Source of the DNA: Gavia stellata
Taxonomy: Eukaryota > Chordata > Aves > Gaviiformes > Gaviidae
DNA: 64,000 bases
NCBI RefSeq assembly: GCF_030936135.1
Contig: NC_082606.1
Location: forward strand, 8,860,755-8,924,754
Reading direction: 5' to 3'
Shown: in pieces, positions 23,101 to 38,100 of the stretch
Position numbering within the stretch: the stretch's first letter is position 1
Layout of the letters: each line of letters starts with the position of its first letter
The notes under the pieces: generated by a model
Seen by the model: the letters and a program-made list of their open reading frames with translations, nothing else
The model's database searches: none
Told to the model about the DNA's origin: nothing
Translations under genes and position numbers: made by a program

Positions 23101-26100
23101 GCTGCAGTGGGTCAGAACAGCTTCTAATGGGAGCCTTTAACCAAAACAAATGCAGTTGCACTGGCTAGGGAAACCACACATTAGCCTGTGTTCCCTGGCC
23201 TGATTCTCAGGGAAACTGCTCCTTCAGATGCCTTTGTGCAAAACGTAATAACATTTAGAAAACCGCTGCTCAACTGCCTCCCTATGCTCTGGACAACTCC
23301 ATGGTCCAGCGGAAGAGCTCCCCTCCAGTCTACTCACAGTTCTCTGCCTGAGAACATGATAAAACCAGAATTTACTGGACCTGCAAGCACAAAGAAGGGT
23401 AGAGGGGATTTTCCCCCTGTGAACTGACTATCTCAGTGTTTCGAGCATTTGCTTGGGATCAGGGCATAGTGAGTCTCATCCTTCTGTATTTGATTCCAAA
23501 GTGAGGCTTTCCTGGTGGTCCCTGGCTGCTCTGTAGGCAGCACTCGAACACTCACTGACCCAGACAGAGAGTGACTCAGTCACCTTGTGAGATGCTTCCA
23601 TCCTCACTCCATCCTCACTTCAACGTCTCTTCAGTATTTCCTATTGCTCGGTTTGTGCAGCACTCCCCTCATGTCACTGTGGAGGTTTCATGCTTAGGTC
23701 CCAGTTCCTGGGCATGCCTTTTACTAGAGAGCTTAGGTTGTGCCTCAGGATTGTGAATTCCAGTTAAGCTGAGACATCCACAGTTTAGCTGTCAACTGTT
23801 GTTGCATCACTTAAGTCTCTCATGCACATGTAACGCCAGCAGAGCATCAGGTGGTTCAGGATTCCAGCTACAATCGTTCAGACTTCTCCCATGGCCTGTA
23901 ACTGATCCAAAGTTTCCAGCTACCTAACAAAGCTCAAGTTCTTTCTAAGTCCCACCTGGATCTGTGCTGTAAATAGATCAGAACGTATTCCTGTTGTATT
24001 GTTCCCTTGAACTTTGTTATAGCTGTAGCCTTATAACTGAAGGCAGGGAGGAAGTCTTCTTCCTCAATTTATACATCCCTGAGACTGCTGTAAATTTATT
24101 CTGGCAATGGCCAGATATCTCATACCTCATTTTTTATGTTCCCATTTTTAAATTTCTAAGTGTGGTCTTTATAGTGGGGATGCATTCCCTCTTTGTATAT
24201 AAATCCTAAAACTAAATTAGGGAAGATCCCATAGTGGTACAGATGTAGAGTTTTCTTGTAATTTCTTAAATGTAAATGAGTAAGACCTTACTTTTGGAGA
24301 GGAGGGGAGATCACAGGTATTCTGTGACTAGACCACCATACAATCAGGCTTCCTAACATTTTCAGCAACGTAATAGCCAATTTCATAATATGTTACAAAC
24401 TATAGCACATGACACTATAATTAGCATCATAGTCAACACCTACTTAAATAGGCATGAGAGAGGAGACTCCTAGGTGTGGGATGTCACTCTGTGCGCTGCT
24501 GTTTTAAAAAAAAAAAAAAAAGTACAGTCTAATGGTACAGTGGTAAGAGCTGCAGGGGAGGAAAAGTTTTGAAGTAACTGGGCTAGAAAGCTGACCTCCC
24601 ACTGGCGGCTCACCAGAGCTGTGTTACATCTGAACTTTGGATCTGGCCTATGGTGTGACAGCGTGCCCGCTTCTTCTATGCCATGCTGAGCTTTTTTTGT
24701 ACGTGATTTGATTTGTGTAGATGGAAGTCATACTAAATAAATACAGATTATTTGTACTTTGTGAAGTAGCTAAAATGAAATCTCTATTAACCAGAGCTCT
24801 CTAGTGGTCTACAGTACTTCTGGGGATTCCTACTTGCAAATAACTGGAAAACAAACTGCACAAAAATAAACCAAAAGATCTATCTCCTGATGACAGATTA
24901 TTGTTACTTAGATATCCCAGAGTGCCTCTTAGACTGGATATGTGTAAGCTGTGGATTTGATGTGCAGCTAATTAGCTGTACATTTGGCCAGCCAAGAGCA
25001 TGTGTGTGCGTGCGCACACGCATGCACAGGGATTTGAGAGTGTGCTCTGAAATGTGGGAAAATGAAGGGAGCTTGCTTTCATTCACTCCTTCGCTTCCAG
25101 GCAGGAAGTCAGCCTTTTAGATTGTTGTATATTTCTGCAGTAACTCAGTAGTAATAATAGGCTAAATCAATCTGATATGTCTGTGTTTTTTACAGCACCC
25201 AATAAATATTCCCACCTAACTCTCTCACGATTTCATTTTTTTTCTGAAAGCTGCAGGACAAGAGAAGAAAGCACTCTTATATTTTCAGTGACCTCTAAGA
25301 ATCTCTAATATTTTGGGAAGGGTCTGCTTGAAACAATGATTGATATTAGAGATAATGTGTGTTTGATTTGCCCTAGGAGCAGGAAATCCTTTTTAAAGCC
25401 CAGTTCCTAGAGGATGTCTGGCCCAAAGTGCACGAATAGCTTCTTCTGGTATGCAAAGAATTACCTATATGTATATAAAGTGTGACTTGGGTACCATGTT
25501 GAATCAGGATCTTACTTTCCTAGGAAGCAATTTTAGCCAAGAGCATTTTACTTCATATCCAGGCATACTTACGTGAATACTTCCATCCCCCATCCTGCAA
25601 TGGCTGTGAAGAGCCTTGGGCCTAGATCCCTGGCCGGGTTCATGGCACAGCCACAGTTCATTCCCAGGGAGCAAGTAAGAACAATTATAAGAAGTCCTAC
25701 TGCAATTGGCTCCAGGCCCTTTGGTACGCTGTTATTTCTGGTGTCAAAAATAGCAAATATAGCCAGAAGAAGAACAGCTGTTGACATCACCTGGCCAATG
25801 CAAAGAAAAGAATATTGAATAAATATGTGCAGATTCCTTCCAATAATGAAAAGAGGGGCCATGGCAGCTCTGTGGATTGCGGTGGCTTTGAGCTGGTATT
25901 TAGATTTATCCCACTATACAGAGTAGCAAAATTTGGAACCCAGCACATCTCTACTCCACAGTAATAGGAATTTTTGATACCTGTGCTGAAAGAAAAAGAC
26001 AAGAAATGTGCTGAGGATACTTGAAAAAAAATCTGCAACAACCTGGTGTGGAAAGAATAGAGGATTTAAAAGGCATCTCCTGTGGGAGGTCTGATGCTTT

Positions 26101-29100
26101 GTTTCCACATTTTCCTATCAATTTAACAGTTCCATTTAGTTGATTTTTTGTAGTTCTGCTATGCCAATGCAATCAGTTACATTGATATGGAAGTGTTTTA
26201 TGGGACTGTAGCTTATGCTGATAAATTAGGCTAAATATGCACCTCTTTATCCAGGTATTGCATAATGTAAGAAAAAAAAGTGAAGTCTACAAAGTCAAAA
26301 CTGAGCAGCTAAAAAATCAGGAGTTACCTAAATTGAAGTTGCACGTGTAATTGTAATGTGACCTCTGTATCGCATACGCTAATTGAGCTGATGAAGGAAA
26401 TTTTCTTGGAATTACTTTGATGGAAGTACTGCTTTGCTTAAATCAAATGCTTTGTAAATGTTGATTTTGCTAATAATTAACTTAGGGGAAAAACAGACAA
26501 AAGTTTCAGCGATGTCAAAACATTCAATTTCTATACTGATTTAAAGAAGTTTAAGTTTGGGGGAGTTAAAAATTATTTTTATTTCATCTGGTTTTAATTT
26601 TGTTTTAAAATATTCATGGGCAAAAAGATCTTATGGAAAGGTCTGTTGACTGATCCAAAGCAAATATCAGAACTGTCTTTCTTACAAAATTTCAAAATGA
26701 TGTTTGGATTTTTTGAAGCCAGATTTCACAATCTTCAAGTCCTGTACGGAACGAAGTCCTGTGCTCCAGCAATCCCTAGTTTTTCATAGCTTACTTAGCA
26801 GTATATTTATTTCACGTATGCCTGAAGAAGACAGGTAAATTGATTAGTAGTAGATAGAAGAGATGAAACTTCATTTTTCACTGTTAGATAAGTGGGATTA
26901 GAGGATACAGATTAGAAATAAAGTGGAGATTTTTTCAGATTCAGTCATTTGAAAAATAACAAATATTACAAATCTGTTTGCCAAGAGAAGGTTAGAGAGG
27001 AGGCTTATGGTAGCAGAAAACTCAGTTGTTCAAGGTGTGTTAATCCGGCCTCTTAAGCATTACTTAAGGAATAACAGGTCCACAAAATGGGCTGGATTTT
27101 GATGTAAATGGACATAGCTCTGCTGAAGTTTATGGAGAAATGCTGATTTATGCTGGGGAAAACCTCTTACATATATTGCATTAAAGACCTGTAAAGTGCA
27201 ACAATTAATATGATGTATGTGGAAAGAACAAGTTGAAATTACCTTGCTTGTAAAATATGACTAAAATGTAGCTCCCACAAACAGCATTGCATTCTCATTG
27301 CTATTGTACACAGTGATGTATGACCAAAATGGTAAGATTCATCAGACCTGTTAGGGATCTATGTATTTTTTTACTGCTTGGTTCTACAGTTTTCAGAATG
27401 TTTAATTTGTAGAATCAAGACAGCAAGCGCACTTACCTGATCTGCAAATCCGTTTATGAGGGACAGATACGGAGCTGGATATGTTGCAAAGATATGTGCT
27501 GTTGCGTTAGGTCCTGTGACTTCAAGTGTTCCGTTGCTATACTCCATCAAGGCGTCTATAGAAAACAGCCATTACCTGCTTGCACTTCTCCATAAACACT
27601 AGGTTTTCTAGGACTAGAATATATGTGATAGGTCTGTGCACTTCACATTCTCAACTGAAACTGATAATTTTTTCTGAGAGCATAGTTAACGGATCTGAGG
27701 TGATGTACTAATTATACCCACCTGTCTCATCTCTCCTCCTGTGCCTTGAAGTACTTGTTTTATATGTCACAGCTTTCAAAATGGGGCTGTTTTTTCCCCT
27801 GCTCGTTGCTCCAAACTCAGTGCCAGGGAGCATTTTCTGATACTGAACACAGTTGCATTATTCTGTAAAAGAGGTGCTATATTTGGCATCATGCCCCCAA
27901 AAATGCATAGCGTCCTGATTGTATTGTTGTGAATTCCCAGCCACCAGGAATTACTGCTATTCCATTTGACAGTTGTGCAACAATTTTTTCTGGGAATGAA
28001 CTCTCCTGAGAGACCTCCTCTTCTAAAGGAGTTTGAATTTTTCACTCTGCTTGGGCTTTACACCCAACTGCTATGCTAGTCATCCAAGATGTGAGGGGAG
28101 GTGCTAGCCCCAAAACTTCAGTTCTTAGTATATTTAAGTTAATGTATTTTTATATATATTGTGAAGATTTATGTATGTTGTAAATACATGTATATTTATG
28201 TTATTATATTTAAAGTGTATTTTAAATAGTATAATATAACCTCTGTGTCAGAATAATTTGCTGCCTTGGCAAGCTCTAAAATGTTAAAAATAGGAAGACA
28301 CTAAGATGAAGCACTCAAAAATCTGCACAGACAGACACGAATAACAAACACTGTGCCTTTATTTCCCTAGTGGATCCAGTTATGAGGTGATACTTATGCG
28401 TAACGAAACAGCTCCCCATCTCCCATGGAAGTCATGGTGAGGATGGTTAGCTTCTCCTGAAGCTAGCAGACAAATCTATTTCTCCTTGCCCCTGTTTTTT
28501 CTAGCTTTGCTTAAGGGCACGACGTGGGTGCAGAGAACATTTAGTTGTTTATTTTGGTCAGGCTCTCTCATTTGCAGTGTCAGATTATTTTGTTGCATTT
28601 AACTGTTTGGAAAAAAAAGGATAAGGAAAAGAAAATTTCTCAGCTGTGAATTACTTTGTACACCTTTAGAAAGGCCTCATGTTCAGCAGCCTAGCATATA
28701 TATCCTCTCACTCTTTCAGGAGTATTGCTGAAAATGAAAGCACCTAGTTCAGATATGTGTGTGTGGGGAAGATGGAGGTGTTGAGCTCCTATGTCTGTTC
28801 TTCTACCAGTGATGGACTTCAATGAGTGCAGGACACTCCTGCAGGACACTCCTGCAGGTTGTAGAAAGGAAAAAGTACGGAAGAGGTTTGTAGACATACT
28901 GCTACATCCTGGCCACAGCCCTAATCCTGGCTGTCTGGCTTGAGGAGGACTGAGATTCAGATGGAAATCCTCTTCTGGAATCCCACAGTTTCCGAATTCT
29001 AACACTAACCTTAAACCAAACAAACCACTCCCTCCACCCCCCCACCCCAAAACCCAAACAAACAAACAAAAAACCCCACCAAACCCAAAACAGTTACCAC

Positions 29101-32100
29101 AGTTCCTAAAGATTTTTCTGTTCGTGATTACTACTGCTACCAAGCACCTAGCTGATATACAACAGGCATTTCCATTTTCATTTTTTCTCTGTTGCACCTA
29201 GACCTAGCACTGTCTGGAGACGCAATGCCCATAAGAGAGAGGCATTGGAGGAGATGGGCTGGGACAGTAGAAGCGTTTGGAGAGTAGAAGAGTTTTGGAG
29301 TAGGTGATTGAAGCAACTGATCCGACTGAGAAGATTCAAGTCAGGGAGTCTGTTACTAAGTTTTTTCCCTTTGTGGCACACTGTCTAAAAGAAACATGCC
29401 TCAAGGATAGGGGTAATCTTTTTTCTTTTTTTTCTTTTTTTCACTTCTAATATGTGACCGCTTTATCACTCTACCTGGAGTTCATTGCCTTGGAGAGCTA
29501 CGTCTCTAGGGTGGTCTGAAGTTTAGTCAGGAGGGACTTGATCTCATATCCTGTAACCTCAATGAACGACGTTGGTGACACTTGCCTACAGGCATTTGGG
29601 TCAGGTCTTTAATGTTTCTAATTTGCTTGGAAGATGAATAGCCCTATATCCTGGCTATTAAGTAATTTAAAATCCTTACTGAGAAATACATGATCTCAGA
29701 GTATCTGATTTCCCATGAACAATTTTTCTAAATTTCAGAACATTTCCTGGAGTATTAGTGTTTCAGAAAAGTTGTAGGATACCTGGAATATTTGAGTCTT
29801 TTTTTTCCCTTCAAACTTTTTATGCTTCTTCCTTTCTTCTTTATGGCTTTAGTTTCAGTCCTGCCATTAGCCCTGTGTGAACAGAGTCCTCTGCCTGCTT
29901 GGCATTCATTGAAAAATTGGGGCCTCATGTCTAAGGTGTACTCACCATAATAAATCCCAAAGACAGCTGCTGCTCCAACAAATGCTCCCAGGAGTTGTGC
30001 TAATATGTAAATTGGTAATTTGGTCCATTTTAATCTTCTAGTCACGCACATGGCTAATGAAACGGCTGGGTTTATGTGACCACCTGAAAAATAAATCACA
30101 AAATAAGTCATATGGATGACTGAGATACATGAGAATAGGTGAAGGATTTGTAAAAATGTGGGCACATTTGAGCACAAGACTAGTACATGCTTTTCTAGAT
30201 GTTATTTTGTAATTAAATGCTGACTGCAATTAAACTGAAACAAGTTGGATGAAATTAGGCAGGGGAAGAAGCCACCAAAATCCAGCTTCCCTCTTGATGT
30301 TTGCAGACTGTGTTATTTATCAGACTCTGTCCTGCAGTATAATCTACAGATGTATAGACAACCTTTCTAGAAAAAGCCTAAATCTGCCCTATCAGTTGTA
30401 ATGGGAGGGTCCATCATTCTGCACATATTCTCTCTCCTCAAAGGCCTTGGCTTTTTATTTTTAAGGGAGGACTGGGGCAGCAGAACACTCATTCAGTTTA
30501 GCAAGCATGTATTAACATTGATCATATATCTTGAGGCAGATCTGGAGTACCCTGGATTTAAGTCATGTTTATGTCCCCATTTTCAACCCGGGGTTACTTA
30601 GGAACTCAGTTTTCATGAGCATAAAATAATGTTAGGGCCGTCCAGCTTTATGCTGACCGTTGGTGAGCTATGCCTAGATGGGATCTGGGGACAGCAGTGG
30701 GTAGTTCTTCATCACGCGTTTTCATCAAGCTCTCACACCCTCCAGAAAGGTCCAAGATAAGGAAACTGATAAAGTAGCTGTGCTGAAACAGAGAATTCTA
30801 TTTCCTGTGGAATTTCTTTCTTTTGTATTTAGGAGTAGCTATACCTCAACTCACACATGGAAAAGATTTCAGCAACATTGGAATTCTTTGTGACAATTTT
30901 AGTTTCTAAAATATATTTATTATTGTGTCACATGCTAGTCACTTCCCTCAACATCTTTTATCAACAAGGAAAAAAGTGTTGAATGCTTTTGGAAAACTTC
31001 ATTTTTTACAAATAAGTAGTTGATACTTAAGAAATACAAACTGCCAAATAATTAAACAGATGAAACAGTATTCCACAGTAAAAATACAGTAAAATCCAAA
31101 TTTTGCAAGGACATAGCAGATCCATTGCTTACCTTCTAGGTAAAGTCTCATTTCAGCCTGTATGGTTATCAGAAAAAAATGGCCTTTGTCTTTAATAAAA
31201 TAACTAAAAGAGCACGACCTTTGTCTGTCAAAGGCTAGTGATGGAGAAAGGGCCTCTATGTACATTTTCTGTGTTTGCTTGCACTTCAGGTCAGTGAGTC
31301 ATTATCTTATGAAATCCAGGCACCTTTGATACATAATGAACTGACAAACACAGATAACAGGCTGGATAAAACCTTCTTTGTATCATTTTCAAACCTCTGC
31401 CCTAGTAGCACCAGTCTTGAATGAATTTTGAATTCCTCACCGTGTTTCAAATTCTTCAGCACAGAGCAAATAGATGGATGGCACCTTATTTAACAGCTCT
31501 TCATGTGAATTTTGATAAATTGTTGTCTTGTCTTTTGTTCTTTACTCTGGCTGGAATGAATCATTTTCCTTTCTTTCAACACCACATATTGTTCCCCACC
31601 TGTATATAATACACGGTGATTATGATGGCCAGGACAACTCATAATAACATTAGAGATGCCTGATTAACATTAAATCTGGAAAGGAAAAGTCTAGTTGAAG
31701 GCTCTCATGCTGACATAGGGGAGTTAAAAGATTCTTGGTTCCTGTGCCACTGGTAATTTCCTGGTTAAAAAAGAAGTCCACTTTGGACAGCATGTTTCCC
31801 ATTCTTTTGTAGTTGCAGTGATCACAGTCATGAGTTTGTTTTAAATATTAAGTTGGAAAAAATGGTGGGAAATTACCTAGACATTGAGGAAAAATAGATG
31901 GAGGAAAAGCAAAAAGGGGAATTTTCCTAGATAAAAGAGCTCATATTCACAAGTGTGCAGACTATATATTTTATGTTACTGTGAGTTTAGAATTTCATAA
32001 ACAACTGATGCAAAATACTTTAGCAGTACTTAAAGATGAGACTTCATGGCCAAAGAGCGACAGAATTTGCTAACGCACTCTATATAGGAGCTGATATTCT

Positions 32101-35100
32101 AAAGTGTCCACTAGTAATCATATGTTGGATAGTCACAGCCTATTAAAATATCTGTTCCTATTCTTTCACAGAGAAAATGCACTGCATGCAGAATCCTTTG
32201 TCATGGGAAAAACACAGGAAGCACAATACTGCAACATCTGCAACTGCTCTGCCCTGCTGGGATTGAATTCTAATCTTCTATATAATAGAGATGAATATCC
32301 CTTAAAGATGCAAATGTAGGACAGGTTAGTGTCTTTACAGATTTTTTTTCATGATCCTGGATTAGAAGAATTTACCTACCTACATGTAAACCAAAAGCTG
32401 TAGTTTATAAAGTTATTCAGATAATAGGAATGTACTGCTGAATTAACTTTGCGTGGTATTGAGGAACCGTTCTGCTCTGTTTCAATCACAGTAACAGGAC
32501 TGCCTGTTTTGCAGTACCTTGAACACTTTCTAATGTGAACTTAGAAACCTCCTCATGCATGGTGTCTCTGCAAAAGAATTTGTAAAAGAGAAGAGAAATG
32601 GCCACAGTAATTTCTGCTACAGTGCCTATTTATAATGGCCTAGTTATATCTAGAGACATCTGCCCAGATCGACTTTACCCTCTTTATGAAGGGTGAGAAA
32701 TGCCTCTATGAGAACTGGAATACAAGGGCACCATTTGCTTTAAGAGGACAATATGAACTCCAGATACAACATGGAGTATTGTGTATTATCATACACAACA
32801 CTGTGTATTATTACAACCCATCATTTTCTATTTTAAAGGGAGAATTTAAATGTTAAAAGCAGTTACGCGAATGTTTCTGATATTAATTTGGCCAAACTGA
32901 ATGGTGGAAATAGGAGACAAAGCACCATCCAATAGGGCACATGCAGACACTGATTAGTTAGCCCAGTTACAAACAAAAGAGAGATTCCTGACCAATATAT
33001 ATTGAGGAAATGTTATAGCAGAAACAAAGGGGCAATGTCAGTACATTGCCACTGTATCACAGAATGTATTTCCAGTACTGACTCTTTCTGTTGTTTCTGC
33101 TTTCTATGATCTGCTGCTTCTGCGAATAAGCAAACAGACAGGAGCAGACTTGCTACTGCTTGTCATATGACATGAAGAGATAAATTGCACTCTGGAAGGT
33201 GAACGCTGCTCATTATACCCATTAGTTGGTCATTCTACCTTCTACCTGGCTGGCAACCATTTTAGCTGGTGACTGCTCGATTCTGTAAGCTTTTCATGGT
33301 TATTTCCTTAAATGCACCAGCTATGCTGTCCAGGATCATCTCTATTGACAGAATTTTGAAATCAAGACAAAGCAGATTTCTGGTTTGCACAGACCACCTT
33401 CCATTAAGGCCAGAGGTCTGCCAAGGTCTGCACACTGTAGTTCAGATCAGAATTTGGTGGAAGATTTTGTCAAAGGCAAAGAATAGAAGGAAAAAAGAAC
33501 ACCACAAAAGATTTACTAGCGAAACTCTGATGCAGACTCTGCTCTAACAGTGCTTGCTATTGCTAGATACATAATTGTTTATTCCATGAGATGGAAGTAA
33601 TTTAATAAGGTAGCCTTAAAACCATGGCAATAAACGCTATATAAGAAAAAAAAAAAAGTCGCTTACCAGAAACCCCGCCAGACACATACACTGCTATGGT
33701 GACTGCCATTGCAAATCCAACTGATACTGTCATGGGCCCACCATGGGCTCCTCGGCTAAGGACAGCCTGTCCCACACACCCACATCCAAGTGCCTATATT
33801 TTAAAAAAGAAATGTAAAATCATGAGTGTGTCTGTCAAATGTTATTGGTTAGTTTGCAACACCTGCTGCTGTCCAGGTATAGCTGAAAATGTTGTTAAAT
33901 ATTGAAACAATGCTAGAATTTGAGATTAGTGGCATGTGTGCCATTGCTGCCTTAGCTGCAATGACCATTTGCTCTTTATTTTCCCCTGCTCTGTGACCAG
34001 GAAGAATGTCTGCTAAAATAAGGATCTCTCTCTCCCTAGAAAACAGTTTTCAAGTACAATGATGGGATACAGATCAGAACTTGGAGCCTAAGCAAGATCT
34101 CACAGCCTCTACAACAAATCTCTGCACCTGAAAGTGAAGAGGGAATTAATTCTCTGTGGTAAGTTTTCAGTTCTAGATTGTTGTTACAAGCAATGAAAAA
34201 AATTACTATAAAAGTTATGAAAGATAGTTCAAAAAGCTTTTAATGTTTAATGCTGAAACTCTGGAATGAGACAACTTTCTGGAGGTTATAGTGTGTGTTA
34301 CTGTTATGCTGCCTTGATATCATATATTGCTCTACCAAAATATTTCACTGGCTCTGCAGCTTGTACAATCAACTGAAGTGGGGATACCTGAACAGTTCAC
34401 ATAGGGGTATTCTCAAAGGATTTAAACTAGCTTCCATTTTATGTTGGTTCTCCTCAGAATGAAGTTCAGCAACACATTTAAATGTATGCTTAAGATCATG
34501 TTTATTCAGTTCTAAAGTTTCTGCTTAGCTTCAAGTATATGTTTAGGCCCTATTAAAGTTGGTAGGAATGATTTTCAAAAGTACAAAACGCCTTTAGCGT
34601 AAGATAGACTAGCTGATCCGTTTCTGCCAGAAATCAATTTGTGTCTCGGAAAATCTTCTTTTTAAATATATGCTTAAGTGCTTTGCTTAATAAAGACCCA
34701 ACACTCTACAGAAGATATCAAACAGTGTCTGTAGTCTGAAAACTTTTGCTTCTCTGCAACTGCAAGTGATCTGAATCATACTGTTTCTGGGATGTGACTA
34801 GATTTATCTGGAGCAACCTTAATTACTTTGATGTTAAATTGGATAGATATATATTCCTTCTTTGACAGTATATGGGAATCTGATTTTTTTTTTTTTCTTC
34901 CTATAAAATCATTCCATCTTAGCCAATGCAGTTGCTTTGGTTAATCTTGCTTCACTTTAGTGTTCTGCCATTACTGTGTGTCATCAACAACTGTATTGCA
35001 AATATTCTTCCTAACTATGAATATTTGAATATATAAAATGTTGTTCTTTTAGAAATGTTTATTTTCAGTTGCAAGGCAGTTGCATTCAGAAACTGCAAAT

Positions 35101-38100
35101 TAATGGCATTAATTTCTAATGCCTTAGAAATAGACTGTACCAAAAGATTTGGTGGTTGAGGTTTAACAAGCAAATTCTGCTAGAATAGATGCAATTTAAA
35201 CAGGCAAAATCATACTTTTGTTTCCATTATTTCCTCAAGGGTTTTAACTAATACCAAAATGTGACAGAAAAGCTCTCAATAAAATTACGCTCTTAACCAG
35301 CTTTGCAATGCAGACAGAGTTTCTGTTATAAAAGTGCCCTGAGACTGTGTCATATATCCAGGTGCAGTTCTTGCCTGGAGGTTATAATCATGCAAGCAAA
35401 CAAAACACTGTCTGGTGCCAGAGTGTTACAGCTGTCAGGTTACGTAAGGGTAGGGTGGTGTTAGATAGCAGCAGTTTATTGGACTGCATAATTGAAAGTT
35501 ACAAGACATATTCCAAGCTGCAGTCAACTGCTGTGCCATGGATGACATGCTTACGTTAGGCATTCTCTCCTTGCTATTAGTATCATACACCTAGCAATTC
35601 AAATGGTAAGCACAAATGCACATAGAGACATAAAGCCAAAACAAAATACATTTTAGTTGTTTGCAGCTGAAATTACATGGTTTTTTTAAAAATGTCATAT
35701 GAGACAATTCCACTCATCAAGTATTTGTATGTTTAATTAATATGGAAGGAATGGGTATGCTGGAATTTATAAAGTTTAAGATTAGGGCACAAGTCTAGAG
35801 GAGGTGGAATTAGCATGCTCTAGCCTTCATTTTCCAGACTTCTCAAAGGGAGTATTCCAGAAATTGCACCAAGCAAGATCTAGTGAAAGATATGGTTCAG
35901 ATGTGGAGCAAGTTCAGTAGGCTGGTCTGGGGCCCTGTGTACACTGGGGTGCAGTTTGCATTCAGGCAAGTAGTTTGATCTACAAGCATGCATTTGTGTT
36001 CTGAAATGGCATAGACAAAGTTGCAGATTCAATGAAAAGGTCATTCTTTTCAAAAATATTACTCCTTTCTGTAAGGATGATGAAAAAAGAGAATAGGAGT
36101 GGGGGAGATGGGTATAGAAAAGGGTAAGGGACAGTAACCACACCTGTGTATATCAACGACAAATTCACAAGAGGGAAGGAAATAACAGAGGGAGGCTGTG
36201 GCCTCCCTTCCCCAATTACCAGAACTGAGGAGAATCATGCGGAAACAGCTGTGTAGTCCTCTTGCATAATAGCTTCTGCTCTGCACGTCATAGGGTGATA
36301 TGCAACTCCAGACACTCCATTTTTGTGCTAACCAGTCTCAGAAAACTGAATGTACAAACAAGAAGGCATACAAGCCAGCTTGAGCGCAGCTGCACTGGTT
36401 TCTTGCTCAGTGGACATTGGTAAATGACTGCCTGCTCATGTATGATGAATGAACACTACTGCAGGCACAGTCAGTGTGTGCCCATTCTGGGATGGGGAAA
36501 CTGGGAATGGAACCTGCAAATATGAACCATGTTACAGTAATATTTTCTCCATCTGCTGTCATTTTAAGAAGGAGAGAAAAAAATTTTCTCATACCTACTG
36601 TAGTTAGGTTGACATAACTGAAAACTATCACCTAATCATGTAATTACATGAGCAGCAATTTAATACCCTGTGAATCTTTGCTGGGCCAAGTTAAGACCAA
36701 CTAGATCATCAAGTTGTCACTAAATATTCTAAATTTCTAGGCGAAGTTCAGCCATCAGCTGCACCCACACAAACTCATTGATTGAAGCACATGGAGTCAA
36801 TGGGAGTTTAATTTACAGTAGAATATAGCCAGATCTCTTTATCTTACCTTGTCTTATCTTATGTTAGCAGGTTTTCATCTTGGCAGTTGTCTACAGCCTG
36901 ATCTGCTTCAGTTTACTGGAGTAGCTTCAGTACTAACTTTTTGTTCACAAAGTAATTAGATTGCTGTCATAAATCACAGGTTTGGGTGTGGAATAGCTGT
37001 TTGCATATTCTCTGCCAAAAAAACTTGGTTCATAGTCATTAGATCCTTCTTTTTATCTTGGGTAACAAGGCTAATGTTAGGAAAGGAAAACAACTGGCCT
37101 CCAATGTCCTGTTACTCTCTGGAAGCTTGCAGAACTTTATCTCTATCCCACTCATCAGAGACTAAAGATCATTTTGCCTCCATCTGTGCTATTTTTCAGT
37201 TTTTTTGCAAATGCTTGTAATAACATTTTTCAGTGTAAGTAGGATTTCCTGCAAGAACTGAATCCAGAATTTTAGGGAATCTATTTTTCTACATGGCCTG
37301 TAAAGCTTTAGACATCTTAAAGCAGAATGCTTATACAAAAAAGGCCCCTTCTTATCGAACAGATGTAGTGGTAGTGTGCATTCATAGCCACACATTCTTA
37401 CTGTAACATTAAAGAAGCAGCCAAATCTGCTTTTTAGCAGTGTGGAGACAATGACCTGTGGTTCGTTATATCTCGTACATCACCAGCTGCCAAGCTGTGG
37501 TGAGTTACATACCTACAGTGGGGTACCATAGATGTCCCTGCAGGCAGAGTATGGCCTTAATGGCCGCACAACTGATGATGCCCTACACGAATATAAGAAT
37601 TCAGCATGCTACAAGGAATACAGAGTCAGCAGTTACAAAAAAATAGTATTTTAATTATAAGATGTACGCTTTCAATCAGGAAACATTAGAAAAATAGTTC
37701 AGAATTTCTGTTTTAGTCAGTTTTCAGGACAGAACCGTACTTAAACAACCACAGCTAATTATGAAGAATCTCCAAGGATCCCTCCACCAATTCACAATTT
37801 TCTGTAAGGACGCTTTTGTTCAGGGAAGGCAGCAACCCTGCCCCTTTCCCACGCTACACTCCCACCTATGTTCTCCTGCTGTTCCCCAGACAGGCATTTC
37901 CTGCTAGCCAGCGACTTGTCTGCTCCTCTTTTTAAGGCTGGACAGACCTGCAGTACAGCTCTGGATTCTGCTGCATGTGCGTATGTTCCTGCGCAGCGCT
38001 GTGAATGGGACAGGTTCTCAGGGGCAGTGCAGTGCGTTAGGCTCAGGCTGTGTGCTTGCGGTGAGTGTCCTTCTGCTATCCTAAAGTTACCCATTCTGAG

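Larger units (their letters stand above)
20102..25572 (-). other. AQP9: AQP9 intron 5 (5.5 kb)
   Basis: The intron contains no AQP9 coding sequence. It holds an isolated CpG-rich islet near 22450-22585, a 16-nt A run (24506-24521) and an alternating purine-pyrimidine tract (24998-25028). The remainder is AT-rich with only short chance ORFs. Confidence 0.85.
27556..29945 (-). other. AQP9: AQP9 intron 3 (2.4 kb)
   Basis: AT-rich intron with an A/T-only patch near 28140-28230, a 13-bp unit (gcaggacactcct) repeated in tandem at 28828-28858, a C/A-rich low-complexity block (29015-29092) and a T-rich run near 29418-29440. No coding exon was found in it. Confidence 0.85.

Noticed and set aside
24522-24600. 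Possible tRNA-derived SINE head after the A16 run
   Set aside because: Only a weak resemblance to a MIR 5' end (cagtggtaagagc). A and B boxes cannot be placed convincingly.
36691-36720. Phrase gaccaactagatcatcaag resembling the 3' part of an avian CR1
   Set aside because: The match is too short and diverged, and the diagnostic ATTCTATG 3' terminal repeats are absent.
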